A stretch of DNA of 48,714 nucleotides, from contig BBDJ01000038.1 of assembly GCA_001312325.1 (NCBI GenBank), forward strand, positions 1 to 48,714. Reading direction: 5' to 3'. Origin of the DNA: Lysinibacillus pakistanensis. GTDB lineage: Bacteria > Bacillota > Bacilli > Bacillales_A > Planococcaceae. Every line of letters starts with the position of its first letter. The stretch's first letter is position 1. The translations under genes and the position numbers were made by a program. The notes below the pieces were generated by a model. It ran no database searches and was not told the origin of the DNA. It saw only the letters and a program-made list of their open reading frames with translations. Of the stretch, positions 38,770-48,714 are shown one piece after another.

Positions 38770-39220
38770 AGAAATGGCTTGTCTTAGTAGTATTTTTGTT
38801 GGTGCTTATTATTTCATCTAGCATGACCTATGAGCAGCAAAGCATACTACCAGAATTAGAGGATATCTTAGTAAATAAACCCTTTGAGAAACAATTATCT
38901 TTATTACACATTCCCTATTGGGATACGGTCGTTTCTGTGGAAGAGCGTGGTTATTTTAAATTTGTAGAGTTTTTAATTCGAAAACTAACGCATTTTGTGG
39001 GATTCGGTTGCATTGCACTTGGTATTTACTTTGCATGGGGCAACGTCGATTTCCGGCATCAGTCGCAATTGTAGGAACAGCTATCATTGCCATACTTGAT
39101 GAGTTTCGTCAAAGCTTTACACCGGGACGTATGATGAGTGGGCAGGATGTTCTTGTCGATACAGTTGGCGCCATTGTTTTTGTAGGTATTGTTGTATTTG
39201 TTAGGAAATTAAGAAAGTAG
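38766..39220 (+). CDS. VanZ-like membrane protein (frame interrupted)
   Basis: VanZ-domain membrane protein, about 151 residues and four helices; some family members affect teicoplanin resistance, most have no known role. Visible are FLIRKLTHFVGFGCIALGIY and DEFRQSFTPGRMMSGQDVLV followed by DTVGA, the conserved VanZ end. The frame breaks at a G4 run (39036-39043 region); one extra G would read AWGQRRFPASVAIVG. It overlaps the aldo/keto reductase by four bases. The short hydrophobic start (VLVVFLLVLIISSSM) is a membrane anchor. Confidence 0.85.
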
Positions 39221-39314
39221 AGCATTCTATTTAATGTAACTCTGCTATTCCAAAAAAAAGTAAAGAAAAAAATGATGGTTTGTAAAAGGTTTTATATTAG
39301 AGGGAGCAATTTGA

Positions 39315-39516
39315 ATGAAAAAAAATACAATTCAACTCACCTGAATTTAATCGTGTACTGAAAAATTTACAATTTGAAAATTTATCACTAACTCCACACT
39401 TCAAAAAAAAGTGCTTGAAATCGTTAATTCTGGTGAGCAAATTTCGCCAACTTTTATTAAGGAAGCTTTAAATGTTGCTATAAAACTCAAAAGCTCTTTT
39501 ATAAAAAAAACAGTGA
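39315..39516 (+). CDS. Small hypothetical protein (frame interrupted)
   Basis: Corrected reading gives about 66 residues: MKKIQFNSPEFNRVLKNLQF, LSLTPHFKK, VLEIVNSGEQISPTFIKEAL and an end just after SSFIKKQ. Three A8 runs break it (near 39318, 39412, 39503). ATG at 39315 has GGGAG about 9 bases upstream and its stop lies at the start of a strong hairpin, both of which support a real gene. Soluble, basic, helical; family unknown. Confidence 0.55.
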
Positions 39517-39540
39517 ACCCGCATGTGGATTCACTGTTTT
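39507..39540. terminator. Bidirectional terminator
   Basis: AAAACAGTGAA (39507-39517) pairs with TTCACTGTTTT (39530-39540); A8 lies to the left and CTTTT to the right. It serves the small plus-strand gene and yqkK on the minus strand. Confidence 0.88.
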
Positions 39541-39543
39541 CTT

Positions 39544-39813
39544 TTAAAATTTTGAGCCTTTATCCCCGTATTCGTTTAGAAGTTCTTCAAACGATTTGTT
39601 CTTTTCACGCTGTTTGCGCTCAAAGGCTAGTTTGGCTTGGCGCTCTTCTTCAGCAGCCTGCTCCTTCGCTGCTAAATCCTGTTTAGCTGCCTTTAACTTA
39701 GCAAGCACATCTCCACCGAGCTGATCCGCTAAAGTCATGGCCTCCTGCTTTGGTAAAGTAGCTGTCAAACTACTATCCATACGTTGTTGTTGCTGTTTTC
39801 GTTTTTTACCCAT
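39544..39813 (-). CDS. yqkK: DUF3886 family protein YqkK
   Basis: 89 residues, highly charged and helical (AAKQDLAAKEQAAEEERQAK), with a basic start MGKKRKQQQQ. It matches the small YqkK/DUF3886 family, function unknown. Start at 39813 is set by AAGGTG (39820-39825) at 6 bases; the longer reading from 39852 overlaps the thiolase end. Frame intact. A coiled-coil is likely. Confidence 0.72.
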   Translation of the reverse strand: MGKKRKQQQQRMDSSLTATLPKQEAMTLADQLGGDVLAKLKAAKQDLAAKEQAAEEERQAKLAFERKQREKNKSFEELLNEYGDKGSKF

Positions 39814-39835
39814 TACTTTCACCTTCTTACTGTCA

Positions 39836-41051
<1,216 letters not shown>

Positions 41052-41226
41052 TCAACACTGCTGCATATGCTATTAGCAGATATGTATATTTTAACAAATG
41101 TTTTGATGATTTTCGATAATAGAAATAATCGCAGTTTTGCCGAAGTTATTGTAAAATGTTGACGTGTTTTAAACAATCTTAGTTGGGAACATTACAAGTA
41201 AGAAACAGGACGTGGAGGTGCTAATC

Positions 41227-42199
41227 ATGAAGAAGAAAATGCTATTATTGTCAGGTATTACGACGACGCTTGCCGCTGCAGCAACAGGATTGTTCGGCTT
41301 TGCGCTTTCAAATAAATTAATGTACATTCAACAAAAGGACCCCGAGTTTGTACGTGAACGGGAAACTACAGCCAAACGCTTTGACGAAGCTTGGTACAAT
41401 AAAAATTTAAAATGTGAATTAAATATTGATTCACCTAATGGCTATACAATTCGGGGTATTATGTTTCAGCCATTAGAAACCGATAACACCATCATTATTT
41501 GCCATGGCGTAACAGAAAACAAAATCAACTCTGTCAAATATGCTCGACTTTTTGAACGACTAGGATACAATTCTGTCATTTTTGATCATCGTCGCCATGG
41601 GGAGTCGGGAGGTAAAACAACTAGCTATGGCTATTATGAGAAAAATGACTTGGATGCCGTTGTGAAAACGGTCAAGGCGATGATTGGAGAAAATGCGATT
41701 CTTGGTATTCACGGGGAATCAATGGGTGCTGCAACAATGCTCCTTTATGCAGGAACAATAGAGGATGGTGCAGATTTCTATATTTCGGATTGTGCCTTTT
41801 CTGATTTTTCCATGCTCCTTCGACAAATTGCCAAAACAGAATTTAAGTACGGCTCTATTATTCCCATTCGTTTTGCAGATTTTTTTTATTCGATTGCGTG
41901 ACGGCTATTCCTTTAAAAGTGTGACACCAGCTGAAGCAGTCAGAAATATTGAAAAGCCAATACTCTTTATCCATAGTATTCCTGACACATTTATTCCTGC
42001 TTCTATGTCACTGGACTTATACAATAAAAAGGCTGGTCCTAAGAAATTAAAGCTATTTGATACAGGAGCCCATGCTCAATCCTTTAATGAAAATATGGCT
42101 GAATATGAGGATTTAATTCATGACTTTTTAGAAAACTTCATTTATCAGAAATTGAATCGTGAATCTTCCTCCTCAAATGTTATTCCATTTCACTTTTAA
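41227..42199 (+). CDS. Alpha/beta hydrolase, membrane-anchored (frame interrupted)
   Basis: Serine hydrolase of the YkfB/YqkD-like DUF1749/abhydrolase type, about 323 residues; substrate unknown. N-terminal hydrophobic anchor LLLSGITTTLAAAATGLFGF (residues 5-24), oxyanion segment IIICHGVTENKINS, nucleophile elbow GIHGESMGAATMLL, acid near FIHSIPDTFIPASMS and His in FDTGAHAQSF. The frame breaks at a T8 run near 41880-41888; one T fewer reads RFADFFIRLRDGYSFKSV. ATG at 41227 has GGAGG at about 8 bases. Single gene ended by a terminator. Confidence 0.87.
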
Positions 42200-42206
42200 A
42201 AATGGA

Positions 42207-42247
42207 AAACCTTGCGCTTAAAAATTTCACGCAAGGTTTATTTTTTT
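42207..42247. terminator. Bidirectional terminator
   Basis: AAACCTTGCG (42207-42216) pairs with CGCAAGGTTT (42230-42239), then a T-rich tail. It separates the convergent hydrolase and luxS. Confidence 0.88.
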
Positions 42248-42718
42248 ATTCAGCAAAAACGACATGCCATTCATCACGTTTTGCTAAAAATTCTTTAGCT
42301 AATGCTTGTGCTCCTTCCAAGCTATGGCTTGCTGCCCAGCCACATTGTACCTCATTACATGCAGGAACCGCAGTTGCCTTTGTTACATCCGTAAATGTCT
42401 TTTCTAATATATCTAATAAATCCTCGTAATCATTATGATTAATCAATGATACATAAAAGCCTGTTTGACAACCCATTGGGCTAAAATCAACAATTTCATC
42501 TGAATAATTGCGAATAATATCAGCTGATAAATGCTCTAAGGAATGTAATGCAGGCATTTCCATATGCTCTTTATTAGGTTGCTTCAAGCGAATATCGTAT
42601 TTATACACTTCATCGCCATTTTTTTCCTGATTTCACACCAGCTAAACGAACATACGGTGCTTTCACCTTCGTATGATCTAAATCAAAACTCTCAACATTT
42701 GTTTTTTTCTTTCTGCAA
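42246..42718 (-). CDS. luxS: S-ribosylhomocysteine lyase LuxS (frame interrupted)
   Basis: Converts S-ribosylhomocysteine to homocysteine and the AI-2 precursor DPD. Corrected length 156 residues. Zinc ligands: HSLEH (in [17 protein letters not shown]) and the Cys in [14 protein letters not shown]; the catalytic Cys is in [11 protein letters not shown]. Two A7 runs (in the segments after MQKEK and after KSGK, near 42700 and 42625) break the start; removing one base each gives [20 protein letters not shown] and [18 protein letters not shown] at 42718 has AAAGGAG at 9 bases. Confidence 0.95.
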
Positions 42719-42835
42719 TGCACACAACTCCTTTAAATAGATTAAATCCATTATAACTAGTTTTCCGATAGAATTGTATGATTTTTATGAATTATATAAA
42801 ATATTTAGTAAATAAGGACTCTCGCTTAAAAATGA

Positions 42836-42866
42836 AAAAAACAACTAGCCAGGCTTGGACTAGTTG
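42836..42866 (-). terminator. yneF terminator
   Basis: CAACTAG (42842-42848) pairs with CTAGTTG (42860-42866), with an A7 run to the left that reads as T7 on the minus strand. Confidence 0.8.
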
Positions 42867-42883
42867 CTCTTTAAAAATGCTAA

Positions 42884-43102
42884 TTATTTTTGGAACTTAT
42901 TCATTTGTGCCATCATTTGACGTACTTGCTTTTCAGACGGCGTACGACCCATCTGCGCCATCATCATACGAATCATTTGCTCATTAATAGGTGGGTTTTC
43001 TTTTAAATATTTCATCATAGCTTGACGAGCGAAATAGAAACCAAGTGCCGCTCCCGCCGCTAATGCGATAATTACGATAATAATCCAGCCCCATGTAGGC
43101 AT
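42884..43102 (-). CDS. yneF: UPF0154 membrane protein YneF
   Basis: 72 residues, the usual family length. One N-terminal helix (WGWIIIVIIALAAGAALGFY) followed by the conserved KYLKENPPINEQMIRMMMAQ and MGRTPSEKQVRQMM. Function unknown; conserved in Firmicutes. ATG at 43102 has AGGAGG at 8 bases. Frame intact. Neighbouring sirA is also its neighbour in Bacillus subtilis. Confidence 0.95.
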   Translation of the reverse strand: MPTWGWIIIVIIALAAGAALGFYFARQAMMKYLKENPPINEQMIRMMMAQMGRTPSEKQVRQMMAQMNKFQK

Positions 43103-43202
43103 ACAACCAACCTCCTCCACTACAATATACCGAGAAAAAAACTCTCCACGCTCCATTATACACCAAATGATAGCGTGTTACTATATATTGTAGCGAATTT
43201 TG

Positions 43203-43628
43203 CTAGTGCATTGTATACTTCATAGGCTTTAGCCATCCACACTCATTATCCTGTTTATTGAAGGCAATAAAACGCTCACTCATCTTCGCAAGCATCTGGA
43301 AAAGATCTAAATCGAGCATTCTAGATCCTTCACAGTAGACACAAATTTTACGTTCCACCAAATAGATAGCCATTTTCCCCTTTATTGGATGTTCTAAAAA
43401 TAAGGCATTACGAGCTCTTTCTAAATGTGCATATTTGGAATCTAGTTGCACCTCTAGCATCGCAGCAATTTCATCGAAGCGAACAGATTCACATATATAG
43501 GCAAGCTCTTTTAAGGATTTCTCGTTAGCATCTTCGCAGCCCTGCATCATCTCTAATAACTTTCGTTCTCTACCGAAAATAAATGTTAAATGCTCTTCTT
43601 TTATTTTATATATGGAATAGGTTCTCAC
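43203..43628 (-). CDS. sirA: Sporulation inhibitor of replication SirA
   Basis: In Bacillus SirA binds DnaA domain I and blocks new rounds of replication when sporulation starts. 141 residues from GTG 43628, preceded by AAGGAGG at 7 bases. Recognisable are the start YSIYKIKEEHLTFIFGRERK and the end ERFIAFNKQDNECGWLKPMK, which match the SirA/YneE layout; the middle is divergent. Adjacent to yneF as in Bacillus. Spo0A-dependent expression is expected from family knowledge; I could not pick out a confident Spo0A box. Confidence 0.8.
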   Translation of the reverse strand: MRTYSIYKIKEEHLTFIFGRERKLLEMMQGCEDANEKSLKELAYICESVRFDEIAAMLEVQLDSKYAHLERARNALFLEHPIKGKMAIYLVERKICVYCEGSRMLDLDLFQMLAKMSERFIAFNKQDNECGWLKPMKYTMH

Positions 43629-43982
43629 CAGAAATCCTCCTTCGTTCAAGTTTCTTTTTCATAAGTATAGCTCAAGCAACCTCCTTAATTTGTCAAACGA
43701 AGGAGGTATTCATCTTCTATTTTTGTCGAAAACCTTCTAGTTTCGGACCTATCAATGACATTATGACAGAACACAGTGTAAAGCCATTTTTAGCATGAAT
43801 AAGTTGCCATAGGCTTGTGAAACTAGCTTATTTTTCACGCAATCATTGATTATAAAAGCCTTTATAGCAGGAGCTTAGATTGTCCTCAGCCTCAAGACCT
43901 AGAGTAAAATCAATTTCCAGTCCGTTTTAGAAGAGCTTTAGGAAAGGTACTATAAAGGTACAAACGAAAGGAGCTAAAACAT
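43629..43982. other. Divergent regulatory region between sirA and the lia locus
   Basis: 354 bases without a gene. It holds the SD-containing inverted repeat at 43679-43707, a TATAAA-type -10 near 43951 inside GGTACTATAAAGGTAC, and an imperfect palindrome TCAGCCTCAAGACCTA (about 43888-43903) that could be a LiaR site. The last point is a guess from location. Confidence 0.4.
43679..43707. promoter_or_regulatory. Inverted repeat containing SD and anti-SD
   Basis: ACCTCCTT (43679-43686) and AAGGAGGT (43700-43707) form a perfect 8-bp stem with a 13-base loop upstream of sirA. Either transcript would carry a full Shine-Dalgarno sequence in a hairpin. Confidence 0.45.
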
Positions 43983-44338
43983 ATGAAAAAAATTTCTTCT
44001 ATTAACAGGAGGCATCATTGCTGCATGTGTAGCACTTGCCTTAATCGGACCACTTGCAGGGTTACTATTTTCGGGGTTATTAGTAGCACTTGGTATGCAC
44101 TTCTACATTTCAAGCAAATCAACATTTGGCAAAATCATTTGGTTCACAGTGGGTCTGATTGGTGTTCTTTCAGCCGTATCTAATATCCCAGCAATGATTG
44201 GATTAGCGGCAATCGCTATCATCTACGTGATCTACAAAAAAATGGAATAACGAAGATGTTAAAATTCCAACAATTGAAGCAAAAGAAGAAGATCCGTTTA
44301 CTAACTTTGAAAAAGAATGGTCAAACTTAACAAAATAA
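43983..44338 (+). CDS. liaI: LiaI-like membrane protein (frame interrupted)
   Basis: Small membrane protein that in Bacillus anchors the phage-shock-type protein LiaH. 117 residues after correction. It has three or four helices (TGGIIAACVALALIGPLAGL; IIWFTVGLIGVLSAVS; MIGLAAIAIIYVIYK) and an acidic cytoplasmic tail ending DPFTNFEKEWSNLTK, matching LiaI. Two A7 runs (43987-43993 and 44238-44244) break the frame and are fixed by one base each. ATG at 43983 has GAAAGGAG at 9 bases. First gene of the lia locus and 15 bases before liaH. Confidence 0.82.
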
Positions 44339-44353
44339 AAGGAGAGAAATTAC

Positions 44354-44993
44354 ATGAACTTATTTCAACGCTTTAAATATACAATAGAGGCTGACTTACA
44401 TCAGGTATTTGATAAAAAGGAACAAAAAAAATCCAATTGCCATGCTGAATCAATATATTCGCGAGGCAGAAAAACAAACGGAGCAAACAGGAACATTATT
44501 AGCGCGTCAAGGCCAGCTAAAGGAAAAATTGGAGCAGGAGCTGAAACAAAACGCTGAGCTACTTACTAAGCGTGAAGCACAACTAAAATTGGCTACTACT
44601 AGCGGTGAACAGGATTTAATCGACTTTGCTACTGATGAGGTTGCTGCTTACACGGCACGAAACAATACATTACAAGCTAGTATTGAAGCAAGTACACGTG
44701 AGTACTTCGAGCTTGAGAATAAATTTGAAACAATGAAGCACAAAATTAAAGATATGAAAGTGCGTCAATTACAGCTGATGGGCAAGGAAAACGTAACACG
44801 CGCTCACCATCAAATGGATGGTATGCTTGCTAAAAACAATAAAACGAACTTTGAGGATTTAGAAGCCTATATTGATAAGTTGGCTTACCAAATCGATAAA
44901 GACCATGAAGTCACTACTTTTGAGGCACGTCTTGCTCAGTTAGAAAAAAAAGCAGCCGAAGAAAACGCACCTTTACTAATCGAAAATAAATAA
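44354..44993 (+). CDS. liaH: PspA/IM30 family protein LiaH (frame interrupted)
   Basis: Phage-shock protein A homologue that assembles into large rings and protects the membrane under envelope stress. 212 residues, nearly all helical coiled coil. Start MNLFQRFKYTIEADLHQVFD, then after an A8 run (44424-44431) one base fewer gives QKNPIAMLNQYIREAEKQTE, the diagnostic PspA segment. ATG at 44354 has AAAGGAG at 9 bases. Co-transcribed with liaI and followed by a hairpin. Confidence 0.93.
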
Positions 44994-45006
44994 CATGTTA
45001 TAATAT

Positions 45007-45050
45007 AAAGAAATAAGGGATGCCTCTATTAGGAAGCATCCCATTTCTTT
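45007..45050 (+). terminator. Terminator or attenuator after liaH
   Basis: GGGATGC (45017-45023) pairs with GCATCCC (45036-45042); outer AAAGAAAT/ATTTCTTT extends the stem. It would limit read-through from liaIH to the downstream genes. Confidence 0.75.
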
Positions 45051-45137
45051 GAAGAAAAACTATTAAGGAAAACTAAATATACTTCACTCAGAGGTTGTTA
45101 ATTCATAACCCCTGAATGACTGAATAAAGGAATTTTC

Positions 45138-46262
45138 ATGATGATAAACAGAAAGTGGTTTAGTCATATGATTAAAATATGTCTTTTTGCTTTTATTATA
45201 CTTCTATTATTTGCACTTATATTATTCGGTTATCGTTTTATTGCCCAACAGCGTATTCATCAAAAAAAGTGCTGAAATTATCGAAAATGGCGGTATTAGT
45301 GAGCTCAAAGAAATAGCGATCAATGGAGATAAACAGTTTATCTTAGTGGAAGGGCAAGATAAGGAGAAGCCCTTTTGTTTATTCCTTCATGGCGGGCCAG
45401 GCTCTCCGTTTCCTTATGGTGTAAGTGCTCGAACATTGTATCCAGAAATAACTGAGAATTGTGTCGCCGTCTATTACGATCAGAGAGGTTCAGGGAAAAG
45501 CTATAATAATGAACTATCTGTTACTACCATGAATCTATCTCAATTTACAGAAGACGCTAATCATATCGTTGATTATATTAGAGAGCATTATCAGCAGGAA
45601 AAAAATCTTTATCATTGGTCAATCCTTTGGTACGATAATTGGTACTCAATTAGTGGCTAAATATCCCGAGAAATTCCACGCCTATTTAGGAATTGCTCAA
45701 ATAACTGATATTATTAAAGGGCAGGAACTCGGTTATAGCTGGTTAAAAAAAATGAGGCCTTAGCAAATGACGATGAGAAAACACTGCGCATTTTAGAGGA
45801 TTTAGGAAAAGGGCCTTATCTGGCAGAGGATGAGGATCGATTTAGTGACCTAATTAATCGATATAAAGGAATGAATTATTTTGATGAGACGATAGAGAAG
45901 GTTAATCTTTTTGGTTTAATAAAAGGAGCTTTTACTTCACCAGATTACTCTTTACGGGATCTTTATAGGGCATTTATCTCTGGGCCTCAATTTAGTCTTG
46001 TTAAAAGCAAGTCATTAAAAGAAGAAATTATCCATACAAATTTTTTTTGATACGATAAAAAGGATAGATGTACCCGTTTACATCATTCATGGTAAATATG
46101 ATAAACAGGCAAATTATGAATTGGCAAAACAATATTACGAGCTTTTAGATGTGCCAAGTGGTAAGGAATTTATTACATTGGAGCACTCTGCCCATTACCC
46201 AAATCAGCTCGATTCACCAATCATAAATGACACAATTAAAAAAAATGCTAGAAAAACATTAA
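45138..46262 (+). CDS. Alpha/beta hydrolase, proline iminopeptidase-like (frame interrupted)
   Basis: Membrane-anchored hydrolase of the S33 type, about 372 residues. N-terminal helix ICLFAFIILLLFALILFGY (about 13-31), then FCLFLHGGPGSPFPYG (oxyanion motif HGGPG), VAVYYDQRGSGKSYNN, nucleophile elbow IIGQSFGTIIGTQL, acid in VYIIHGKYDKQANYE and His in LEHSAHYPNQLD. Five A/T runs break the frame (near 45266, 45600, 45742, 46040, 46238). ATG at 45138 follows AAAGG at 7-8 bases. It lies between liaH and liaF, where liaG stands in Bacillus subtilis; a link to envelope stress is inference from place. Confidence 0.85.
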
Positions 46263-46322
46263 CTTTGATTTTTAGAGAAGTTCGGCTTCTCTCATCAATA
46301 ACTAGAAAGAAGGGTGACCCTC

Positions 46323-47006
46323 TTGCAAAATTTCACAACGAATAAGCTTACATTTTGGGTACTATGCTTCTTTTTACTCGTCTTTGTAGAGCTTACAATT
46401 TTTAATAATGGCGGCGCTTTAGTCTATTGATTGGAACTGGACTTCTTTACTTAAGTTTCTCGAAAAAAATTCGTTTCTTTAAATGGACAGGAATTTTCTT
46501 TATTGCCATTGCCCTCTTTACGATGTGGAGCCTGCGCCTGTTTATAGTTATTATACTGCTCTACATGCTTTATCAATATTTACAAAGAGAAAATGAAGCA
46601 AAGGTGGTCGGCTCAGAGCTATTTGATAAACTTCCTACTACAAAAAAATGAAATATTCGGTACGCTGCCTGCACCTATAGATGCCTATAAATGGCAAGAT
46701 GTCCAAATTCAAAGGCTTGCTGGTGATATTACAATTGATACAACACAAACCATTTTACCCGCTGGCACAAGTCTTATTACGATTCGTCAAGGCATTGGTA
46801 AGGTGCAAATTTATATACCTTATGAAGTTCCATTCCGTTTACACTATACAACACTATTTGGCGATATAACTTGCTTAAATATTGGGCCACAACGCCTACT
46901 GAATGAAAGTGTATGCTTCTCAGATGGCAATCCTGAAGATGCAAAGCGTACACTTGTTATACATGTTGCAACATGGCTTGGAGACTTGGAGGTGCTACGT
47001 AAATGA
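46323..47006 (+). CDS. liaF: LiaF-like inhibitor of LiaRS (frame interrupted)
   Basis: Membrane protein that keeps LiaS inactive without envelope stress. About 227 residues: four helices in the first half (LTFWVLCFFLLVFVELTIF; LLIGTGLLYLSFSKK; WTGIFFIAIALFTMWS; FIVIILLYMLYQYLQ) and a C-terminal beta domain (IQRLAGDITIDTTQTILPAG; TLFGDITCLNIG; HVATWLGDLEVLR) typical of LiaF/VraT. The frame breaks near 46425 (probable base loss after GALV) and at an A7 run (46642-46648). TTG at 46323 has GAAGGGTG upstream. Its stop overlaps liaS (ATGA). Confidence 0.9.
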
Positions 47007-48039
47007 TTGCCTTTATCTCAAGAATCTTTACGCTATTTTTCATTATAACAAGCGCGGCTTTCGGTCTCCTCGTAGCTGTTTGGGGTGAACCAAAGGAGAA
47101 AACCTGGGAACCTCTCTGGCAGCAACAATACGGCAATATGCCTTAGGTGGAATAATTATTCTCAGCATCTTTGGTATTAGTCTATTAATAGCGGGCTGGA
47201 TTAGTATGACGGCTCGTGCTAGAGAGGCGCAGGCAACGCGCATTGTCAAACAATTAATTGAACCAGATTTTGTCTTACCCAAAAAGCAGCCATTGCCAAA
47301 GCCGCTGAAAAAGGCGATTGCGCAAACAAGCGAATTAATCGATACCCAACGAAAAAGCTTGCAGCGATTATCGAATGAACGTGCAGAAGCTAATGATAAA
47401 ATCATACAAGAGCGCATTATTGCTGAACGTCAGCGCTTGCCAGAGAACTACATGATTCTGTTTCACAGCAATTATTTGCAGCCTCCATGCTATTGTCCGC
47501 TTTAACGGAGAACGATGAAAATGCCACTAGCTTAAAGCAGGTTGAAAAAAATTGTTCAACAGGCACAGCTAGAAATGCGAGCGTTATTATTACATTTACG
47601 CCCTGTTGCATTGCATAATAAAACACTTGCACAAGGTCTAGAGGAGCTCATTATCGAGCTTCAGCAAAAAGTATTTTTTCATATTGAATATGAGCTGGAG
47701 GAAATGTCTTTATCGAAAGCAGAAGAGGATCATTTATTCCGTATTGCACAGGAGGCATTATCCAATACGTTACGTCATGCAAAGGCGAGCGAGGTCGAAT
47801 TAATGCTTGTTGCCCGAGATGATTTAGCCATTTTACGCATTCAGGACAATGGTCTTGGCTTTGATGTTGAAGCGGATAAATCTACTTCCTATGGCCTGCA
47901 AAATATTGCCGAACGAGCTGTGGAGATTGGCTGTACGTATAAAATTGTATCCGTGCCTGGGGAAGGTACAATCGTAGAGGTAAAGATTCCACTACAGAAG
48001 GAGGTTGAAGTAAATGATTCAAGTGTTAATAGTGGATGA
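47003..48039 (+). CDS. liaS: Sensor histidine kinase LiaS (frame interrupted)
   Basis: Kinase of the NarL-partner group that phosphorylates LiaR on envelope damage, for example lipid II-binding antibiotics. Two N-terminal helices ([37 protein letters not shown]), short extracellular loop, HisKA_3 domain with the phospho-His in [17 protein letters not shown], and HATPase with [17 protein letters not shown] and DNGLGFD. Frames break near 47100-47140, near 47450 (a G missing before AGAGAACTACATGA) and at an A7 run near 47545. ATG at 47003 overlaps liaF and has GGAGG 10 bases upstream. Confidence 0.93.
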
Positions 48040-48646
48040 CCACGAAATGGTCCGGATTGGTGTTTCTGCCTACTTGTCAGCACAGCCAGATATCACAGTT
48101 GTAGGTGAAGCTGAGAATGGCAAGGTGGCGGTCGAGCGTGCCCTTGCCCTTCGCCCCGATATTATTTTAATGGACAACGTTATGCCAATTATGACAGGGG
48201 CAGAGGCAACGGCTGAAATATTAACGGCATGGCCAGAGGCAAAAATAATGATGGTCACAAGCTTTTTAGATGACGACAAGGTCTATCCTGCACTAGAGGC
48301 AGGAGCCGTCAGCTATATTTTAAAAACATCCAATGCAAAGCAGATTGCAGACGCTATTCGTAAAACAATGGGGGGCGAAACGGTGTTAGAGCCTGAGGTG
48401 ACATCTAAAATGATGCACCGTATGCGCCATGGCAATAGCACCCCACTTTATGAGCAATTAACAGATCGTGAGATGGAAGTGCTGCTGTTAATGGCTCAAG
48501 GTAAGGCGAATCAAGAAATTGCAGATGACTTATATATTGCCTTAAAAACCGTGAAAACACATGTCAGCAATATTTTAGCAAAGCTTGATGTCCAAGATCG
48601 CACACAGGCAGTTGTCTATGCCTTTCAAAACGGGCTGGCAAAATAA
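48014..48646 (+). CDS. liaR: Response regulator LiaR
   Basis: NarL/FixJ-type regulator, 210 residues. Receiver: [20 protein letters not shown], phospho-acceptor Asp in [23 protein letters not shown] and [11 protein letters not shown]; LuxR-type helix-turn-helix: [20 protein letters not shown] and [23 protein letters not shown] at 48014 has AAGGAGG at 9 bases and overlaps liaS by 26 bases. Frame intact. Likely activates the liaI promoter, closing the loop. Confidence 0.96.
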   Translation: MIQVLIVDDHEMVRIGVSAYLSAQPDITVVGEAENGKVAVERALALRPDIILMDNVMPIMTGAEATAEILTAWPEAKIMMVTSFLDDDKVYPALEAGAVSYILKTSNAKQIADAIRKTMGGETVLEPEVTSKMMHRMRHGNSTPLYEQLTDREMEVLLLMAQGKANQEIADDLYIALKTVKTHVSNILAKLDVQDRTQAVVYAFQNGLAK

Positions 48647-48679
48647 CACTGTTCAATCAACCCTTTTCACTTTAAAGAA

Positions 48680-48714
48680 ACGAAACTGCATTTTTAGTAA
48701 TGCAGTTTCATAGT
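48680..48714 (+). terminator. liaR terminator
   Basis: AAACTGCATT (48683-48692) pairs with AATGCAGTTT (48699-48708), 34 bases after the liaR stop. The window ends just beyond, so the T-tail is only partly seen. Confidence 0.75.

Overview
The window looks like chromosome of an aerobic, spore-forming member of the Bacillales. Lysinibacillus or a close relative in the Planococcaceae is my best guess, inferred from gene order, low GC, strong AGGAGG ribosome binding sites and many TTG/GTG starts; no search was run. Core sporulation genes (spoIIAA-spoIIAB-sigF, spoVAF, sirA, dacB, a Cse60-like gene) leave little doubt about endospore formation.

Layout. 1-725: 3' end of a rocA/pruA-type dehydrogenase. 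800-5430: accessory patch with a DUF418 membrane protein, a small phospholipase A2-like protein, a decayed and an intact-looking GNAT acetyltransferase, an AraC/GyrI-type regulator and small genes. 5500-7000: glutamine synthetase with a TnrA/GlnR-type operator. 7290-11190: a signalling cassette of receiver-PP2C phosphatase, anti-sigma-type kinase, Cache-domain chemoreceptor and STAS antagonist. 11250-13820: an NSS-family transporter and ribU under an FMN riboswitch. 14000-22080: resA-resB-resC / resD-resE / sigX-rsiX (cytochrome c maturation, redox two-component system, envelope-stress ECF sigma). 22400-28560: rluB, dacB, scpB-scpA, ypuF, ribT, lysA. 29070-32180: spoVAF downstream of the spoIIA operon. 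32400-37800: pdp, deoB, xerD, fur, a SpoIIM-like membrane protein, nudF. 37860-43630: aldo/keto reductase, VanZ-like protein, thiolase, alpha/beta hydrolase, luxS, yneF, sirA. 43980-48650: a lia cell-envelope stress locus (liaI, liaH, hydrolase, liaF, liaS, liaR). From 12.8 to 37.8 kb the order closely follows the fur-to-sigX region of Bacillus subtilis.

A dominant technical feature is frame breakage: about 33 genes are interrupted, mostly by one extra base in A or T runs of 6-8, with a few losses in G/C runs. Because essential and operon-wide genes are hit and correction restores family-typical lengths (ResA 179 aa, RibT 124 aa, LuxS 156 aa), I treat these as sequence errors and give whole-gene coordinates. 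Only the GNAT remnant at 2455-2832 looks truly decayed.

The most unusual non-coding elements are two intergenic arrays of a TCTATCC heptamer at 21-base spacing (about 12.7 and 32.3 kb), each directly behind a terminator, and a nested cloverleaf-like palindromic element between spoVAF and lysA (28.7-29.0 kb). The most interesting gene sets are the chemoreceptor-containing partner-switching cassette and the lia locus in which a membrane-anchored hydrolase occupies the usual place of liaG.
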